Positions 1-10,686 of a DNA stretch of 64,000 nt are shown piece after piece. The translations under genes were made by a program, and so were the position numbers. This DNA is from Rebecca billardiae RCC1528 (Eukaryota > Haptophyta), in contig OZ251223.1 in assembly GCA_965240325.2 (NCBI GenBank), positions 2,914,001 through 2,978,000 on the forward strand. The letters are read 5' to 3'. The notes below the pieces were generated by a model that was given only the letters and a program-made list of their open reading frames with translations, was not told the DNA's origin and searched no databases. Every line of letters starts with the position of its first letter. Position 1 is the stretch's first letter.

Positions 1-156
1 CTTCAAGCCATGTCTCCTCTGGGCTGGCTTGTCGGCGCGACCACCGCCGTGCGCACGATCAGCTACCTCGTCTTGGGCGGCTGGTACGCCTTTGGCGTGC
101 ATCACCTGGCATACCAGCTGGATGAGGCCGAGCGTTTCGGCCGGCAGCAGCATTGA
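1..156 (+). CDS. 3' end of an unrecognised protein (partial, truncated by window start)
   Basis: Reading in frame from base 1, the sequence is open for 51 codons and ends at a TGA at 154-156. The peptide has a hydrophobic middle (around LVLGGWYAFGVHHLAYQL) and a short charged tail ending RFGRQQH, so it could be the C-terminus of a membrane or lumenal protein. An internal ATG at base 10 exists, but the frame is open back to the window edge and the true start lies outside. No family can be named from this fragment. GC-rich codon use like the other genes supports it being coding; the open length alone does not. Confidence 0.4.
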   Translation, partial: LQAMSPLGWLVGATTAVRTISYLVLGGWYAFGVHHLAYQLDEAERFGRQQH

Positions 157-202
157 TGATTATGAATCATTGACTCAGAAGTCAGCATCATCACTGTGGC
201 CT

Positions 203-237
203 GCGGTGCAGGGCGGAGCGCGCAGCGTGGAGCCCGC
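203..237 (+). repeat. Dispersed 35-bp repeat, copy 1
   Basis: The 35 bases here, starting GCGGTGCAGGGC and ending GGAGCCCGC, recur exactly at 33706-33740 in the same orientation, and similarity continues a few bases upstream with one mismatch. Both copies lie in gene-poor DNA, which suggests a scattered element or a remnant of one. Confidence 0.7.
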
Positions 238-291
238 GCCGGGGGCCCTCACTACGTTGTCAACCATTAGCTAGACGCGATGATAGCGCTC

Positions 292-293
<2 letters not shown>

Positions 294-363
<70 letters not shown>
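294..363. repeat. (TA)n microsatellite
   Basis: About 70 bp of uninterrupted alternating A and T. Confidence 0.95.
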
Positions 364-368
<5 letters not shown>

Positions 369-1578
369 AATTATTTTCTGACGAGTACTACTTACATCGC
401 GTCAAATAATATATATATATTATTTATTTATTTGGCGCACGGTCTGATCCGATCCGACTACCGTACTGTCATGACTTCACTTGGACGCGACGCCGGACGG
501 GGGCGGCGCGGACGATTCTGTCTAGATGAGCAGACTCGCGGTCCGTCTCGGATTTACGAGTTGATGCCGGAATTGGACCCCGGGCGGCGCGGCGGGGCCG
601 GGTGAATTTATAATAATATTATTATTATTATCGCGATTTTTCGAGCAGGGGCGGCAGCCCGGCGCGGCGCAGTCTGAGTCAGTGACTAGTGAGTCACGTA
701 CTTTGTTAGTAGTTAGCGTTCAGTCAGCAGCATCAGCACGGCTATTCAGCAGCCGCTGTCTGCTCGATCACCTATTTTTCTATTTACAGTTACACAGACG
801 ACTACTCAGAGTAATCAGATCCGTGACTCCGGTTGGCTCTAGCCTTATAATAAGGCTTATATAATAGCGGCTTATATTGTCGTCGACGTCTGTCTTGAGA
901 TTTACTCATTCATCACGAATTGTACAGTACCGCCCGCCTAGCCTCTATTCATTCACAGTGCGGCTCTATGGAGCGCTCGTTGGAACTTGACGCCGGTTTG
1001 GCGCCCGCGCGGCGAGGGCGACGACGGGCGTACACGGGGCCCGCGGCGGCGGGAAGCGCGCGGGCGCGGCCGAGAACGGCACGGTCCGGACGCCTCTAGC
1101 CAGCCGCGGACGCGCACCGCGCCTCCTCCTCGCACGCTGCTAACTTGATCCGGGTTGAACGGTGGTTTTGCTGCCAACCAGCTCAAGATCCACGGCTGGT
1201 CAAGGTTCGGCTTGCGACCTCGCCGCTGGTGCTTGCAAGAAGGTACACGAGTTGGTCGAACTCCCACGCACCCGCTCTGCGCTCGTCGACGCCCTCTGAA
1301 GGTGACTCGGGGTGCATGCGGGGCAGTGGAATGCAGTGGTTCGGCGTTGCCTCTCAGTCGTCCAGCGCGTAGGCCATGTAGCGCGGGTGTGGTGCGCGCA
1401 TGGCCCGGTACAGTAATTCGGTCGCGGCATGTCTGTCTGGGCTGCCCAAGGCCTGCCGCACCGCAAAGCGAGCGCTCAGGAGCGTGTGCCGACCGTGCCA
1501 GCCCCGCCGAGATGGGGCACTTCGCTGGGAAATGCGGTGTCATCAAGTTCCACCCCCGCTCAAGTTCCAACGAGCGCT

Positions 1579-1580
<2 letters not shown>

Positions 1581-1673
<93 letters not shown>
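1581..1673. repeat. (TA)n microsatellite
   Basis: 93 bp of uninterrupted alternating A and T. Overlapping open frames of Tyr-Ile repeats are artefacts of this tract. Confidence 0.95.
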
Positions 1674-1675
<2 letters not shown>

Positions 1676-2168
1676 TAGTCATCTATACCGTAAGTAAGTA
1701 GCTACCGGCCCGGACACCTGCCGGCATCACAGAAAAAGCCACAGGCCGGGCCAAATTTGACACCCGCCGCCCTCTATTGGCTCTAATATTTCAGACGACG
1801 ACCGCGGACGTGAACGAATAGCTAAGCTCGGGGCGCGGTAATAAATGTCAGTAAGCGTCTTAAGATGCGATGGCAGCTTGCAGCTCGATTCAGTCAGTCC
1901 GGCATTGGAATAGATAGGGTCCGCGCGGTCGATAATCGATATAGGCGCGCGACCGGCTGATCAGTGATCAGCCCGCGTTGGGGTGCGCACCGGCCACGGG
2001 TCGCATGCAAGGAAAGCACGGGCATCGCGCGCTGGTGACGGCCACACGTGGCCCTGCGTCGTGACTCGGCGCCGCGCCCATGCCGCCGCCGCCGCCGATC
2101 GGCAGCTTCAAGTGGGCTGCGAGCAGGCCGCACGCCGCCGCAGCTTCTGGGGCAAGACCGCGTCTCGC

Positions 2169-4296
2169 TCAGTGCATCTCGCCGGCTTCAGCGGCGCCCG
2201 CATCGGTGCCGGGTGTGGTGGGCGTGCTCGCGCCGGCCTTCTTGCGCCCAGGCAGCCGGGGCATGCGCGGGCGGCGGTTCTTCTTCTTGTCGGCGGACGC
2301 CGGCTCCTGGTCGTCGGGCACGACGACGGGCGACGGGCGGCCGAAGCCGTCCTCGTCCTCAGCGCCGGGCGCGCCATCGTCCGACTCCTCGTCCTCGCGC
2401 TGCTCCTGCCGATGCCTCCACAGCGAGCGCGCGCCCCACGCGAGGATGACCAGCCAGCCGATCAGCAGCAGCGTGAACGGCAGCGCGTCGTCGGGCTCCG
2501 GCCCCTCGACTTCGGACAGGTCGGGGCCGTGGCCGCCGGAGTTGCGCATGCCCTGCCCGCCGTGCGTCGGCACAAACTCCGGGTCGTCCTCGCCCGCCTC
2601 CTCGGGCTTGGGCCGGTGCTGGGCGTAGCTGTTGAGCACGGCGATGATGGAGACGAAGGCGCACCAGCCCGCGAGCGCGAAGCCCACCGCGCGCGAGATG
2701 CTCAGCATCGGCTTGTTCCCCGAGCCGCGCCACATGGAGAACATCGAGAGGCCGACGCACACGACGCACACGAGCGCGCGCATCCAGTACGCGTACCCCG
2801 AGAGGAAGCGGTACGTGCACACGACGAGGGTCTTGCCCAGCGCGACGGCGAGGAGGTAGTGCCGCGACCAGCGCACCTCCGCCTCCTCCTCGGCCACCTC
2901 GCCGCCCTCGGCGGGCGCGCTCGAGCTGAGCGCGCCCGGGCTGACGAGCGCGCCCTCGTCCGCGCCGCCCTCCTTGGGCGGCGGCGCCTTGGGCGGCACT
3001 TTCATCGCCGCGGGGTGGTGCGCCGCGGCGAAGGGGAGGATGATGACGTACGTGATGAGCGCGACGATGAGCATGCCCTCGTGCGACTGCGTGTAGCAGC
3101 GCACCGAGTCGGCGCACGAGCTCAGGATCGCGCCGTGCTTCACGCCCGTGCCCAGCTCGTACCAGCACAGGTCGTCGATCCAGTACGAGGCGGTCTGGTC
3201 GTCGCGCGACTGCCACGAGACGCAGTCCATCGCGCCGAGGAGGGCGGAGAGGATGGGGAGGAAGGCGGCGGTGCACACGAAGTGGCGGATGCCCTTCGCG
3301 ACCCACGCCACGTCCTTGCTCCACGGCAGCGCCATCTGCCACACCACCGTGAGCAGCGGCGCGGCCGCGAAGACGATGCCGAGCACCGTCGTGGAGAAGA
3401 AGTCGGCGTGCGGGTCGTTCACGGGCAGCTGCGCCGCGCGGCGCGGGGGCGCGCGGGGGAAGTAGAGGGGGCGTGCGCCGCGTGAGCGCGCGCGCGCGCG
3501 CGCGCGCGCGGTTCGAGGCGCGCGAGAGGGCGCCGGGTCGTGCGCCGCGCGCGCCGCGCACCTCGAACGAGGCGAGCGCAAAGCAGCCGCGCATGAACGT
3601 GGACAGGGGGCCGTCGCCCCAGCCGGGCGAGCGCCGGTCCGAGGTGAGGCGGCACAGCTGCATCCACTCGACGAAGATGGCGAGGCCGGCGAGCACGGTG
3701 GAGACGAGCGCGGGGCTCGGCCTGCGAGACGCCATGGCGCTCATCGCCGACTCGGGCTTGGCCTTGCCCTTCCTCCCGCGCGCTCCGGCCGGGGCCGGTG
3801 GCTCGGGCTCCTCGAGCTTCTGCTTCATGCACGGGAGCTTGTCGTCGGAGGGCACCCGCGTGCGCATGTAGCCATACGCAAGCGCGAGCACGCCGCCCAC
3901 GATGAGCCAGCTGAACGTGAACTTCCACCAAGACGATGCCCACTGCACCTCTGTCGCACAGCCCCACTCGAGGCACTCGCCGCGCGACACCGAGCGCGCG
4001 TCCTTGCCCGCGCGGTGCATGCACATGCACCGGTCCGGGCAGATGCCGCACGCGGCATCCTTCGTGGGCGGCGGGAATGGAGGCGGCGGGGCGGGCGGCT
4101 CCGACGGCGGCGTTGGCGGGGGTGGGGCCGGCGGGCTCGGGCTCGGCGGCGGCGGTGCAGGCTGAATCGGTGGCGTGCCCGACGCAGGGGGCGTCACCTG
4201 GAGCCTGCGGGTGCCGTGCTCCGCGTCAGGCTGTGTGGTCTTCGCGGAGGCCAGCGCCAGCGCGCACGCCACGAGCACGCCACGCGTCGCGCGCAT
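2169..4296 (-). CDS. Secreted-type polytopic membrane protein with proline-rich ectodomain (unknown function)
   Basis: Two exons, 4296-3562 and 3428-2169 on the minus strand, give 664 residues. The 133-bp intron begins GTGCGC and ends GCGCAG, phase 0, and joins ...ASFE to LPVNDPHAD. The ATG at 4296 is chosen because it opens a clear signal peptide (MRATRGVLVACALALASA). After it come a proline-rich stretch of SPPAPPPP type (about residues 45-80, like hydroxyproline-rich glycoproteins), a cysteine cluster (CGICPDRCMCMH) and roughly nine hydrophobic segments spread over the rest. Acidic and Ser/Pro-rich loops and a basic tail (KKKNRRPRMPRLPGRKK) complete it. I do not recognise the family. By composition it could be a cell-surface or wall-linked transporter or receptor; that is inference. 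The exon structure is well supported by frame change plus continuity of the hydrophobic pattern. Confidence 0.75.
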
Positions 4297-5005
4297 CGTT
4301 GCCAACCCTCGGGCGCTTGCCACCACGCGGGAGCTTGCCTGCTGCACCTGCAGCCTCCGCTCGCTTTGCGGCGGCGTTCGGCTTTTTTCGAGCTTCGGCC
4401 GCTCACACGCGCCGCGGTGAGCAGTTGCAGCTGGCAGTTGAGACTTGAGATCGGCGCGCGGCGCGCTGCGCACCGGGCCTTTATCTACCGTTTGAATTTC
4501 GATTATCTCCATATGTGGGTAATCCCAGATTGGAATCTTGTTGGCGGCGCTACGAGTTTCATTCGTCAGCCACTCACTAGTCACTGCACGGACTCAAACA
4601 CTACCAGTACTCAGTGCACCGTGAAGCCTGGCGGTGCCACAATGCAGTGGAATGAATATGCGGAAGTTCCAGGCGATCTAAGTAATCGTTGGCTGATCTA
4701 CTACGTATCTAGTAGCTGTGCGAGGCCGGAACGGTCACGGTAATCATACTAAGCGCCGCGGCGTCCACCGGCCCGTTCGGACGGTCCGCTCACTCCGCAG
4801 GCGCGGTGCCAGGCGGCGGGACCGCCCAACTGGCAACTCCTCACTCGACGACTCGACACGGCACCGGTGACGGTCACTGCGGCGAGAGACGTCACTCCCC
4901 GCGCCAAACCCAGCCCACAGCCTCACACGACTCCACGGCAGCCCGCAGGCGGAATGCTGCGGCGCGCCCAGCCCCGCCGTTGCCGCTCACGCCTGCTCGT
5001 GCAGC
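4297..5005. other. Intergenic region, nothing recognised
   Basis: About 700 bp between two minus-strand genes. It should hold the promoter of the membrane protein gene and the 3' end signals of that gene's downstream-coordinate neighbour. No motif stands out. Confidence 0.5.
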
Positions 5006-6603
5006 TCACTTGAACCACGTGACGGCGTGCTTGCGCGTGCCGTCAAAGACGTTGCGGCCGTGCATCACCATGTAGTTGTCGAGGAGCACAACGTCGCCCT
5101 GCTGCATCTTAATGAACTTCGTGTTCGCCATCGTCACCTCATCGAGGTGGTCGAGCTCGGCGTCGCTCAGCTCGGAGCCGTCGCCTGCGTGCACGGCAGG
5201 GCGCGGGGGAGGGGCGCCGTGCTGAGCGCAGGCTGCGCCGCGCGCGCCTGCCTCTCGCGAGGCGCGTGCGCCGCGGGCGACACCCAGCCGCGGCGGCGTG
5301 GTGCGCGCGCGCGATGCACGCGCGCGCACCGTAGTACATGTCCGACTTGTTGATCTGCGACGCGCCGCTCTCGAAGCGCTCGGCGCCGTACAGCTTCTCG
5401 CGTCGCTTGCGCAGCTTGGACGAGTGCGAGTGCACGTTGCAGAACCAGGTCGGCTCGCCCGACTCCGGGTGCCGCACGGCGGGCGGCTGCACGGGTGCGC
5501 GCGCCTGCAGCATGCGCACGCCGTCGTAACCCCCCTCGCCCCAGACGAGCTCGACGTCAAAGTCCACCTGCGCCGCGAGGGCGGCGCGCGAGGGCGGCAG
5601 GAGGGAGGCGTGAGCAGCTGCGCGCCCCGCCGGCGCGCGGCGGAGCCTCGCGCCTTGGGCGCGCGCGCGCAGCATGCGCACCTTGGCGTTGAGCGCGGCA
5701 GCGACGACGCCCTTAATGATGCCCATGACCGGGTTGCGCAGCGGCTCGGGGAAGCTGTCCACCCAGCCGAAGAAGGGCAGCTCCATCACCGAGTAGCGGA
5801 TCGAGTTGTCGTACAGCCGCCGCAGCAGCTCGGGCTCGAGGTCCGCGAGCAGGGAGCGGCCATCCGCCAGCAGGAACTCGCCGCCCTCCTCGGCGGGCTT
5901 GAAGCAGACGAAGGCGGCGCGGCGGGGCGCGCGCTTGCCCACGAACTCGTTGTGCATGCCTGCGACACCGGGCGGACGCGGCCGCGCGCGCGCGTGGGTC
6001 ACTCGGGCGACGTGCGTGGGGCCGCGCCGCCGTGCGCGTCGCGCCAGGGCGCAGCGGCGCACCGATGAAGAAGTTCTTGCGGCTCTCCTTGTTGACCGCC
6101 TCGTACACGGCGCTCTTCTTATCAACCATCGGCCGGGCGGACACCGAGTGCAACGGATCGAGGCACGGCTCGAGGCCCAGCGCCTCGTACATGCTCTGGA
6201 AGCCCTCCGGCGTCTTTGTGAGGTCAAAGCCGCGCAGGACCACAGCGCCGTGCTCAACCATCTGCGAGCGGATCTCGCTCGCGTGCTCGCGGAAGTAGGC
6301 GAGCTGTGCGTCGGCATCCCCGGCGGTCGACACCTCCGATGCGCTCACCTCGAGCGGGAACGGCGCGCGCTGCTTCTCGCGGAGCTGCTGCTGCGCTGCG
6401 ACGATGTCCATGCGCTCGCCCCACATCGTCTCTGGGCACTGCGCCATCTCGACGTCCTCCGAGGTGGTGGCAGCCGGGGCGGCAGGGGCCACCGTGGCCA
6501 TCCGCACGGCCGAAGCCGACACCGCCGGCGAGCGCCATGTCGCCCCCACGCGCCCGCCGGCCGTGGCCGCGGCGATCGTCGCGATGCACACCGCAGCAAA
6601 CAT
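5006..6603 (-). CDS. TauD/TfdA-family Fe(II)/2-oxoglutarate dioxygenase
   Basis: Four exons: 6603-6063, 5959-5682, 5567-5330 and 5184-5006, giving 411 residues. All three introns start GTGCGC and end CGCAG. The family uses Fe(II) and 2-oxoglutarate to hydroxylate or oxidatively cleave small substrates such as taurine. Seen: a family-typical MVEHGAVVLRGFDL; the iron-binding H-x-E across the first splice (FIGMHNEF, His183/Glu185); a distal His394 in YMVMHGRN; and an Arg at 403 in GTRKHAV for 2-oxoglutarate. The splices restore this order, which strongly supports the model. The N-terminus (MFAAVCIATIAAATAGG) looks like a signal peptide followed by an Ala/Ser-rich stretch, so plastid or secretory targeting is possible. 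The second intron (114 bp) is in frame and stop-free, so retention would insert 38 residues. The substrate cannot be told from sequence. Confidence 0.88.
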
Positions 6604-7109
6604 CGTGCGGTCACGTCCTGTCGTCCTCCAGACGCGCGCGCTCCCTATTGGCCGGCTAATGACCCAATCAATTTGCTGGTATTTGTCCCCGGCTGCGCCG
6701 TGCGCGTCGAAGCTACTGGGTCATAAATCCGATCGCCTCGTTCCGCAGTACATGCTGCTACCTTACTGCCTACTGATCAGTCTAGTCATCTGTCTAGTGA
6801 GCCCGGACATAAAGTCCGACTTCAACTGGGCAAGCCTGTTATGACGGTGACTCGGCGCCGGCGTACCGTGACCAGCGATACCCCGCAGGAAGCGCGCGCA
6901 CGAGCCGCGGGTGCGAATCTGCCGCCTGCACTCGGCAGGTGCCGTCTGCAACGTGCGATGTGCTGCCAGCGCGGCAGGCAGCAATGACAAATCACGCGAT
7001 GATAATGCGGCCCGTGCCGCCGGCCGGCGTCGTGAGCGGCCTCAGGCCAACAGTGCCCTCGGCGACCATGCTGAAGCTGCTCAGCGGGCTGTCGCTGGGT
7101 GGGCCACCA

Positions 7110-7540
7110 TCACTCAGCCTTGTCGTCGCCGGCATTCGCCCCGTCGTTCGCAATGTCGATGGGCTCAAAGTCATCCGTGCCTGCGCACGCAGTGTACGGG
7201 CGTGGTCGGGGCGGGCCGGGTGCGTGAGAACCCGCCCTGTGGCCACTGCGCACGCGCCTCACGCGCAGCAGGGGCACGCACTGCGCTCACCTGGGACCTT
7301 GTACACCAGCGCGAGCTCCTGCTCCGGCTCAATCTTGAGCTTCTCCAGCGTGTCCTTGTCGGACATGACCTGCGGCGTCGACTCCATCTCCGAGTAGATG
7401 AATAGCCGCATCTCGGAGGCGGGCACCTTCATGATGCCCTCGATCTTGCCCTTCACGGCCTCGACGCTGTCTGAGGGCTCCACGTACATGAAGGTCGTCT
7501 GGTTCTTGCGCTTGATGCGCACGTACATCTGCTGTGACAT
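7110..7540 (-). CDS. ELOB: Elongin B-like ubiquitin-fold protein
   Basis: Two exons, 7540-7291 and 7180-7110, give 106 residues; elongin B is usually about 118. The intron begins GTGAGC and ends GCGCAG, phase 1. The start MSQQMYVRIKRKNQT gives the ubiquitin-like fold seen in elongin B (family pattern: basic beta-hairpin, then ExxGI(L/M)KxP...RL). The second exon adds the short acidic tail beginning GTDDFEPIDIA, matching the position of the elongin B C-terminal tail. In other eukaryotes elongin B pairs with elongin C to link cullin-2/5 substrate receptors to the E3 ligase and to stabilise elongin A. No elongin C or SOCS-box gene is in the window. An alternative is another small ubiquitin-like protein, but the C-terminal tail favours ELOB. 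Confidence 0.8.
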
Positions 7541-8040
7541 GGTCGCCTCCGCACCGCGGCTCCACGGGGCGGCACCCAACTAGCCCGCCACCCGCACCCA
7601 GCGCCCTGGCGATGTCCCTCGGGCGTGGCACGACGTTCCTGGGTGGGCGCACGATAGACGCGGCATGGGATGGCGCGTGAGATTCGCAGCCCAAAGCACG
7701 GACGCGACTGACCGGGCTGGGCCGAGGGAGCCTGGCACCGTTCGCGCTGGCAGGCGCAGGCACCATCGTACCTGCAGGCGAGCGAAGCACGCGCGATGGT
7801 GGACGCTGCGGCAGAGCAGCAGATGGGAAACAGTCATCACGGTCACGGCTGCTTTTCGCCGCGCCAAGCAGTCGCCAACCCACGGACGGCGGCTTGGCAC
7901 TGGTCCCAGTCACTAGTCAGGCCCACCACCGCGCGGGCGAGGGGCATGGCCACAGGGGCCGCTGCCGCTGCTCAGACACCAACTACGCACTGCGGGTGCC
8001 TGGCAAGCACGGTCTGCCCGGTTGCCTGTGTCTGTGACTT
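7541..8040. other. Intergenic region, nothing recognised
   Basis: 500 bp between elongin B and the coiled-coil gene, both on the minus strand. No domain-bearing frame or obvious signal was seen. Confidence 0.5.
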
Positions 8041-10446
8041 TCAAAACCCGAGCGAGCGTTGCTTGTGGCCGGCCTTTGCCGAATCGAGGAGCGGCGTGAG
8101 ACTGCGCGGAGCGGCGCCGCCCGTGAGTCCTCCGAGCTCGCCTCCCGGCCTGGCACCGGCCCCAGCGCCCGCACCTGCGGAGAGCCCCGCTGGCAGCAAG
8201 AGCGTCTCAACGCTCGGCCGCCCACCGCCACACAGCGCGGGCAGGCTGCGCCTGGAGGGCCGCGGCAGAACGGCGCCGGCCGAGCGCTGCGCCGGCGGGC
8301 TGAGCTCGGCCACCGATCGGCCGAGCTCCTGCCCGCGCGGTCTGGCCAAAGCGCCAGCAACGGCCGAGTGCGCCGCGCCGCCCGTCGCATCGGCGCTGTC
8401 GCTCTGCACCAGCTGCGCGAGACGGCGGGGCTGCGGCGAGCGCGAGGCGGCACGCGCGGCGGGCGGCGGCGAGGACGGCGGCGTCCCTGCGCCAAGCCGC
8501 GAGCGCGTCGCGGCCGCGCCCGGAGGCGACGCCGCAGGCGGCGCCATTCCGCCGCCCCACGAGAGCGCGAGCGCTTGTAGCGCAGAGCCACCACCCGGGC
8601 TGGCCTGCGCCGCGCCGCACGCGCCAGACGCCGCGCTCGGGGATGCCGCTTCCGCGCTGGCCGTCGCACCCGGGTCGGAGCGGCCGCGGCGCGCACCCAA
8701 GGGCCCCCCCTCGGTGCTGCGACGGCGGTTGGGTTCACGGGCTTGCAAGGCGGCGAGCGGCTCGGAGGGCAGGCCTGGGAGGGACCTGCGTCCGGCAGGG
8801 CTCTTCACGCGCGCGCTCTGCTCGTCGCGCATCCCCAGCGCCACCTGCAGCATGGTCGAGCCGGCGCCATCGGCGTGGCTGTCCTGGGTGGCAGCGGCCG
8901 TGCTGCGGCTCAGCGCGTGGCCGTTGCCGCCGCCCACCCGGCCGCCGCATCCGCCGCGCCCACCCAGGCTGGAGCGCATCGCGTGCGCCAGCAAGTCGAG
9001 CTTGAACTCGACCTCCGTGGCGCGCAAGTCGATCAGCCGGGAGTGCAGCGCGGAGGTGAGCTCGCGCCCGGCGACGATCAGCGTGACCATCGCCGCCTCC
9101 ACCTCGCGGCGCGCACCCGTCGCCGCCTCCTCCGAGTGCGACGCGGCGGTGCGCGCGCTCTCCGCGATGGCCTTCGACAGGGCCAGGCCGGTCTCGTCGA
9201 GCTCGCGCGCGCGCGCGTCGGCGACGACGTTCTCGGCGCGCTCGGCGCGCTCGTTCGCCTCCATCACCTCGTCGCGCGCCGCCACCGCCGTCTCAATCGC
9301 CGCCTCCGCGCGCGCGAGCAGCAGGCAGTCCAGGAGCGCGTCCAGCCCGTGGCTGAACGCGCGGCTGCCCGCCTCGCCCATCGCTGCGGCCGAGCGCAGC
9401 GCCGCGCGCAGCGCCTCGGCGTGGCGCGCGAAGCCGAGCACCGCGGGCGACTCTTCAGTAGAGGACCGCCGCCGCCGCCGCTCCTCGCTCGTCCCGCCGC
9501 CCGCCTCGGCCGCGCCGGGCTCGCGGTGCGGCTGCGCCTTGAGACAGAGCGGGCCCGCGGTGAGCAGCGCGCGCGCCGTCACGGCGCGGAGCTCGTCGAG
9601 CGTGGAGGGCTCGGCCTCGACGCGGGCGGTCTCGGCGGGCTCGGGCTCGGTAGGCGCCGCGCTGCTCGCCTCGGCCAGCCGCTCGAACGCCGTGGACGAG
9701 CGCCTTCTCGTGCTCGAGCGCCGACGCGCGCGGCCCGCAGCCGGCGCGTCCTCCGCCGCCTCCACGCTCACGCCCGCCTCGGCGAGGGCGTCGGACTCCG
9801 TGCGCACGTGCTCGGCGTCGCACAGCTGGCGGGGCGCGTCGAGGAGCAGCCTGCTCAGCGGCTCGTCCTCCACGCGCGCGCCGCACAGCTGCGCCAGCGG
9901 CAGCAGCTGCGGTCGGAACACCGTGACACGCCGGAAGAGGCGCGAGAGCCAGCCGACCACCCTGCGCGCGTCCGTGGGGTCGTCCACGTACGAGCGCGCG
10001 AGGGCGAAGATGCCCACGCAGAACATGGCGGCGCTGACACCATCGTCCGCGGCATGCCCAGCTGCCGCCACGTCCGCCGCCCAGTTGCGCGCGCCGAGCG
10101 CGCGCGCCGCCGCTTGGCCGGCATCGCGCTCGCACAGCTCGAGCGCGAGCGCGATGCGCATGTAGATGGCGACGTACGCGCTCTCGTCCATGCGCGCCCC
10201 GTCGGGGAGTCCCAGGACGACCCAGAAGCGCATGGTCGCGGCCCCGACCTCGGGCACGTTGAGCAGCGCACGCATGTCGTCCACGAGCGTCGGCGCGGCC
10301 GGCCGGCCAGTCAGAACGTGCGCCGCGACCTGGCTGCGTGTCGGTGCGGACTCCGCCGCGCTGAGCATGGCCTGCAGGCGCACGCGCATGAGCGTGACGT
10401 CAGGCAGCACGAGGCTCGCCATCGCATTGTCTTGAGACGGATCCAT
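8041..10446 (-). CDS. Large low-complexity coiled-coil protein (unknown function)
   Basis: Single open frame. The ATG at 10446 (MDPSQDNAMASLV) gives 801 residues; an upstream in-frame ATG at 10476 would add ten. The N-terminal third is ordered, Ala/Leu-rich helical sequence (for example RFWVVLGLPDG followed by a helical stretch). The middle has basophilic kinase-type sites (RARRRSSTRRRSSTAFE and RRRRRSSTEES) and then a long charged heptad region, about residues 390-490 (EAAIETAVAARDEVMEANER onward), that should form a coiled coil. The C-terminal third is Pro/Ser/Gly/Ala-rich and probably disordered. It is tail-to-tail with nothing and head-to-head with the methyltransferase gene 240 bp away. 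No family recognised. The opposite strand is also open for long stretches, a common effect of the base composition; the coiled coil makes the minus strand the better choice. Confidence 0.65.
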   Translation of the reverse strand: MDPSQDNAMASLVLPDVTLMRVRLQAMLSAAESAPTRSQVAAHVLTGRPAAPTLVDDMRALLNVPEVGAATMRFWVVLGLPDGARMDESAYVAIYMRIALALELCERDAGQAAARALGARNWAADVAAAGHAADDGVSAAMFCVGIFALARSYVDDPTDARRVVGWLSRLFRRVTVFRPQLLPLAQLCGARVEDEPLSRLLLDAPRQLCDAEHVRTESDALAEAGVSVEAAEDAPAAGRARRRSSTRRRSSTAFERLAEASSAAPTEPEPAETARVEAEPSTLDELRAVTARALLTAGPLCLKAQPHREPGAAEAGGGTSEERRRRRSSTEESPAVLGFARHAEALRAALRSAAAMGEAGSRAFSHGLDALLDCLLLARAEAAIETAVAARDEVMEANERAERAENVVADARARELDETGLALSKAIAESARTAASHSEEAATGARREVEAAMVTLIVAGRELTSALHSRLIDLRATEVEFKLDLLAHAMRSSLGGRGGCGGRVGGGNGHALSRSTAAATQDSHADGAGSTMLQVALGMRDEQSARVKSPAGRRSLPGLPSEPLAALQAREPNRRRSTEGGPLGARRGRSDPGATASAEAASPSAASGACGAAQASPGGGSALQALALSWGGGMAPPAASPPGAAATRSRLGAGTPPSSPPPAARAASRSPQPRRLAQLVQSDSADATGGAAHSAVAGALARPRGQELGRSVAELSPPAQRSAGAVLPRPSRRSLPALCGGGRPSVETLLLPAGLSAGAGAGAGARPGGELGGLTGGAAPRSLTPLLDSAKAGHKQRSLGF

Positions 10447-10686
10447 CGCTCGGAAGCGTGGATGGACGGGCGCCACCCGGCCGCGGCCCGGCCGCCCCCG
10501 TCGTGCGTCCCAGCTCGCGAGGTGATGATGAGCGCCTGATGATGGCCTATTTTCATATTTCGGTTGTAGAATTATGGGGGGTATGAAAATGTAGCGCCTA
10601 GCGCGCGCGCGCGGCGGGCCGTTCGCCCAAAGATATTCTGAATTCGCCGTGCCGCCGTTGAGCGAGAGCGGGTCCGAGACTACGAC

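Larger units (their letters stand above)
157..2168. other. Intergenic region, no gene seen
   Basis: About 2 kb of lower-GC sequence between the partial gene and the next gene. It holds two long (TA)n tracts, a short AT-rich stretch near 405-432, an ATT-rich patch near 612-632, and one copy of a 35-bp dispersed repeat (203-237). Open frames on either strand are short or driven by the TA repeat and have no recognisable domains. Confidence 0.6.

Noticed and set aside
1983-3485. Plus-strand 500-codon frame near the start of the window
   Set aside because: Arg/Ala-rich shadow of the spliced membrane protein on the minus strand.
7796-10165. Plus-strand 789-codon open frame opposite the coiled-coil gene
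   Set aside because: Low-complexity Ser/Ala/Arg sequence and no domain; the minus-strand frame has coiled-coil heptads and a better start.
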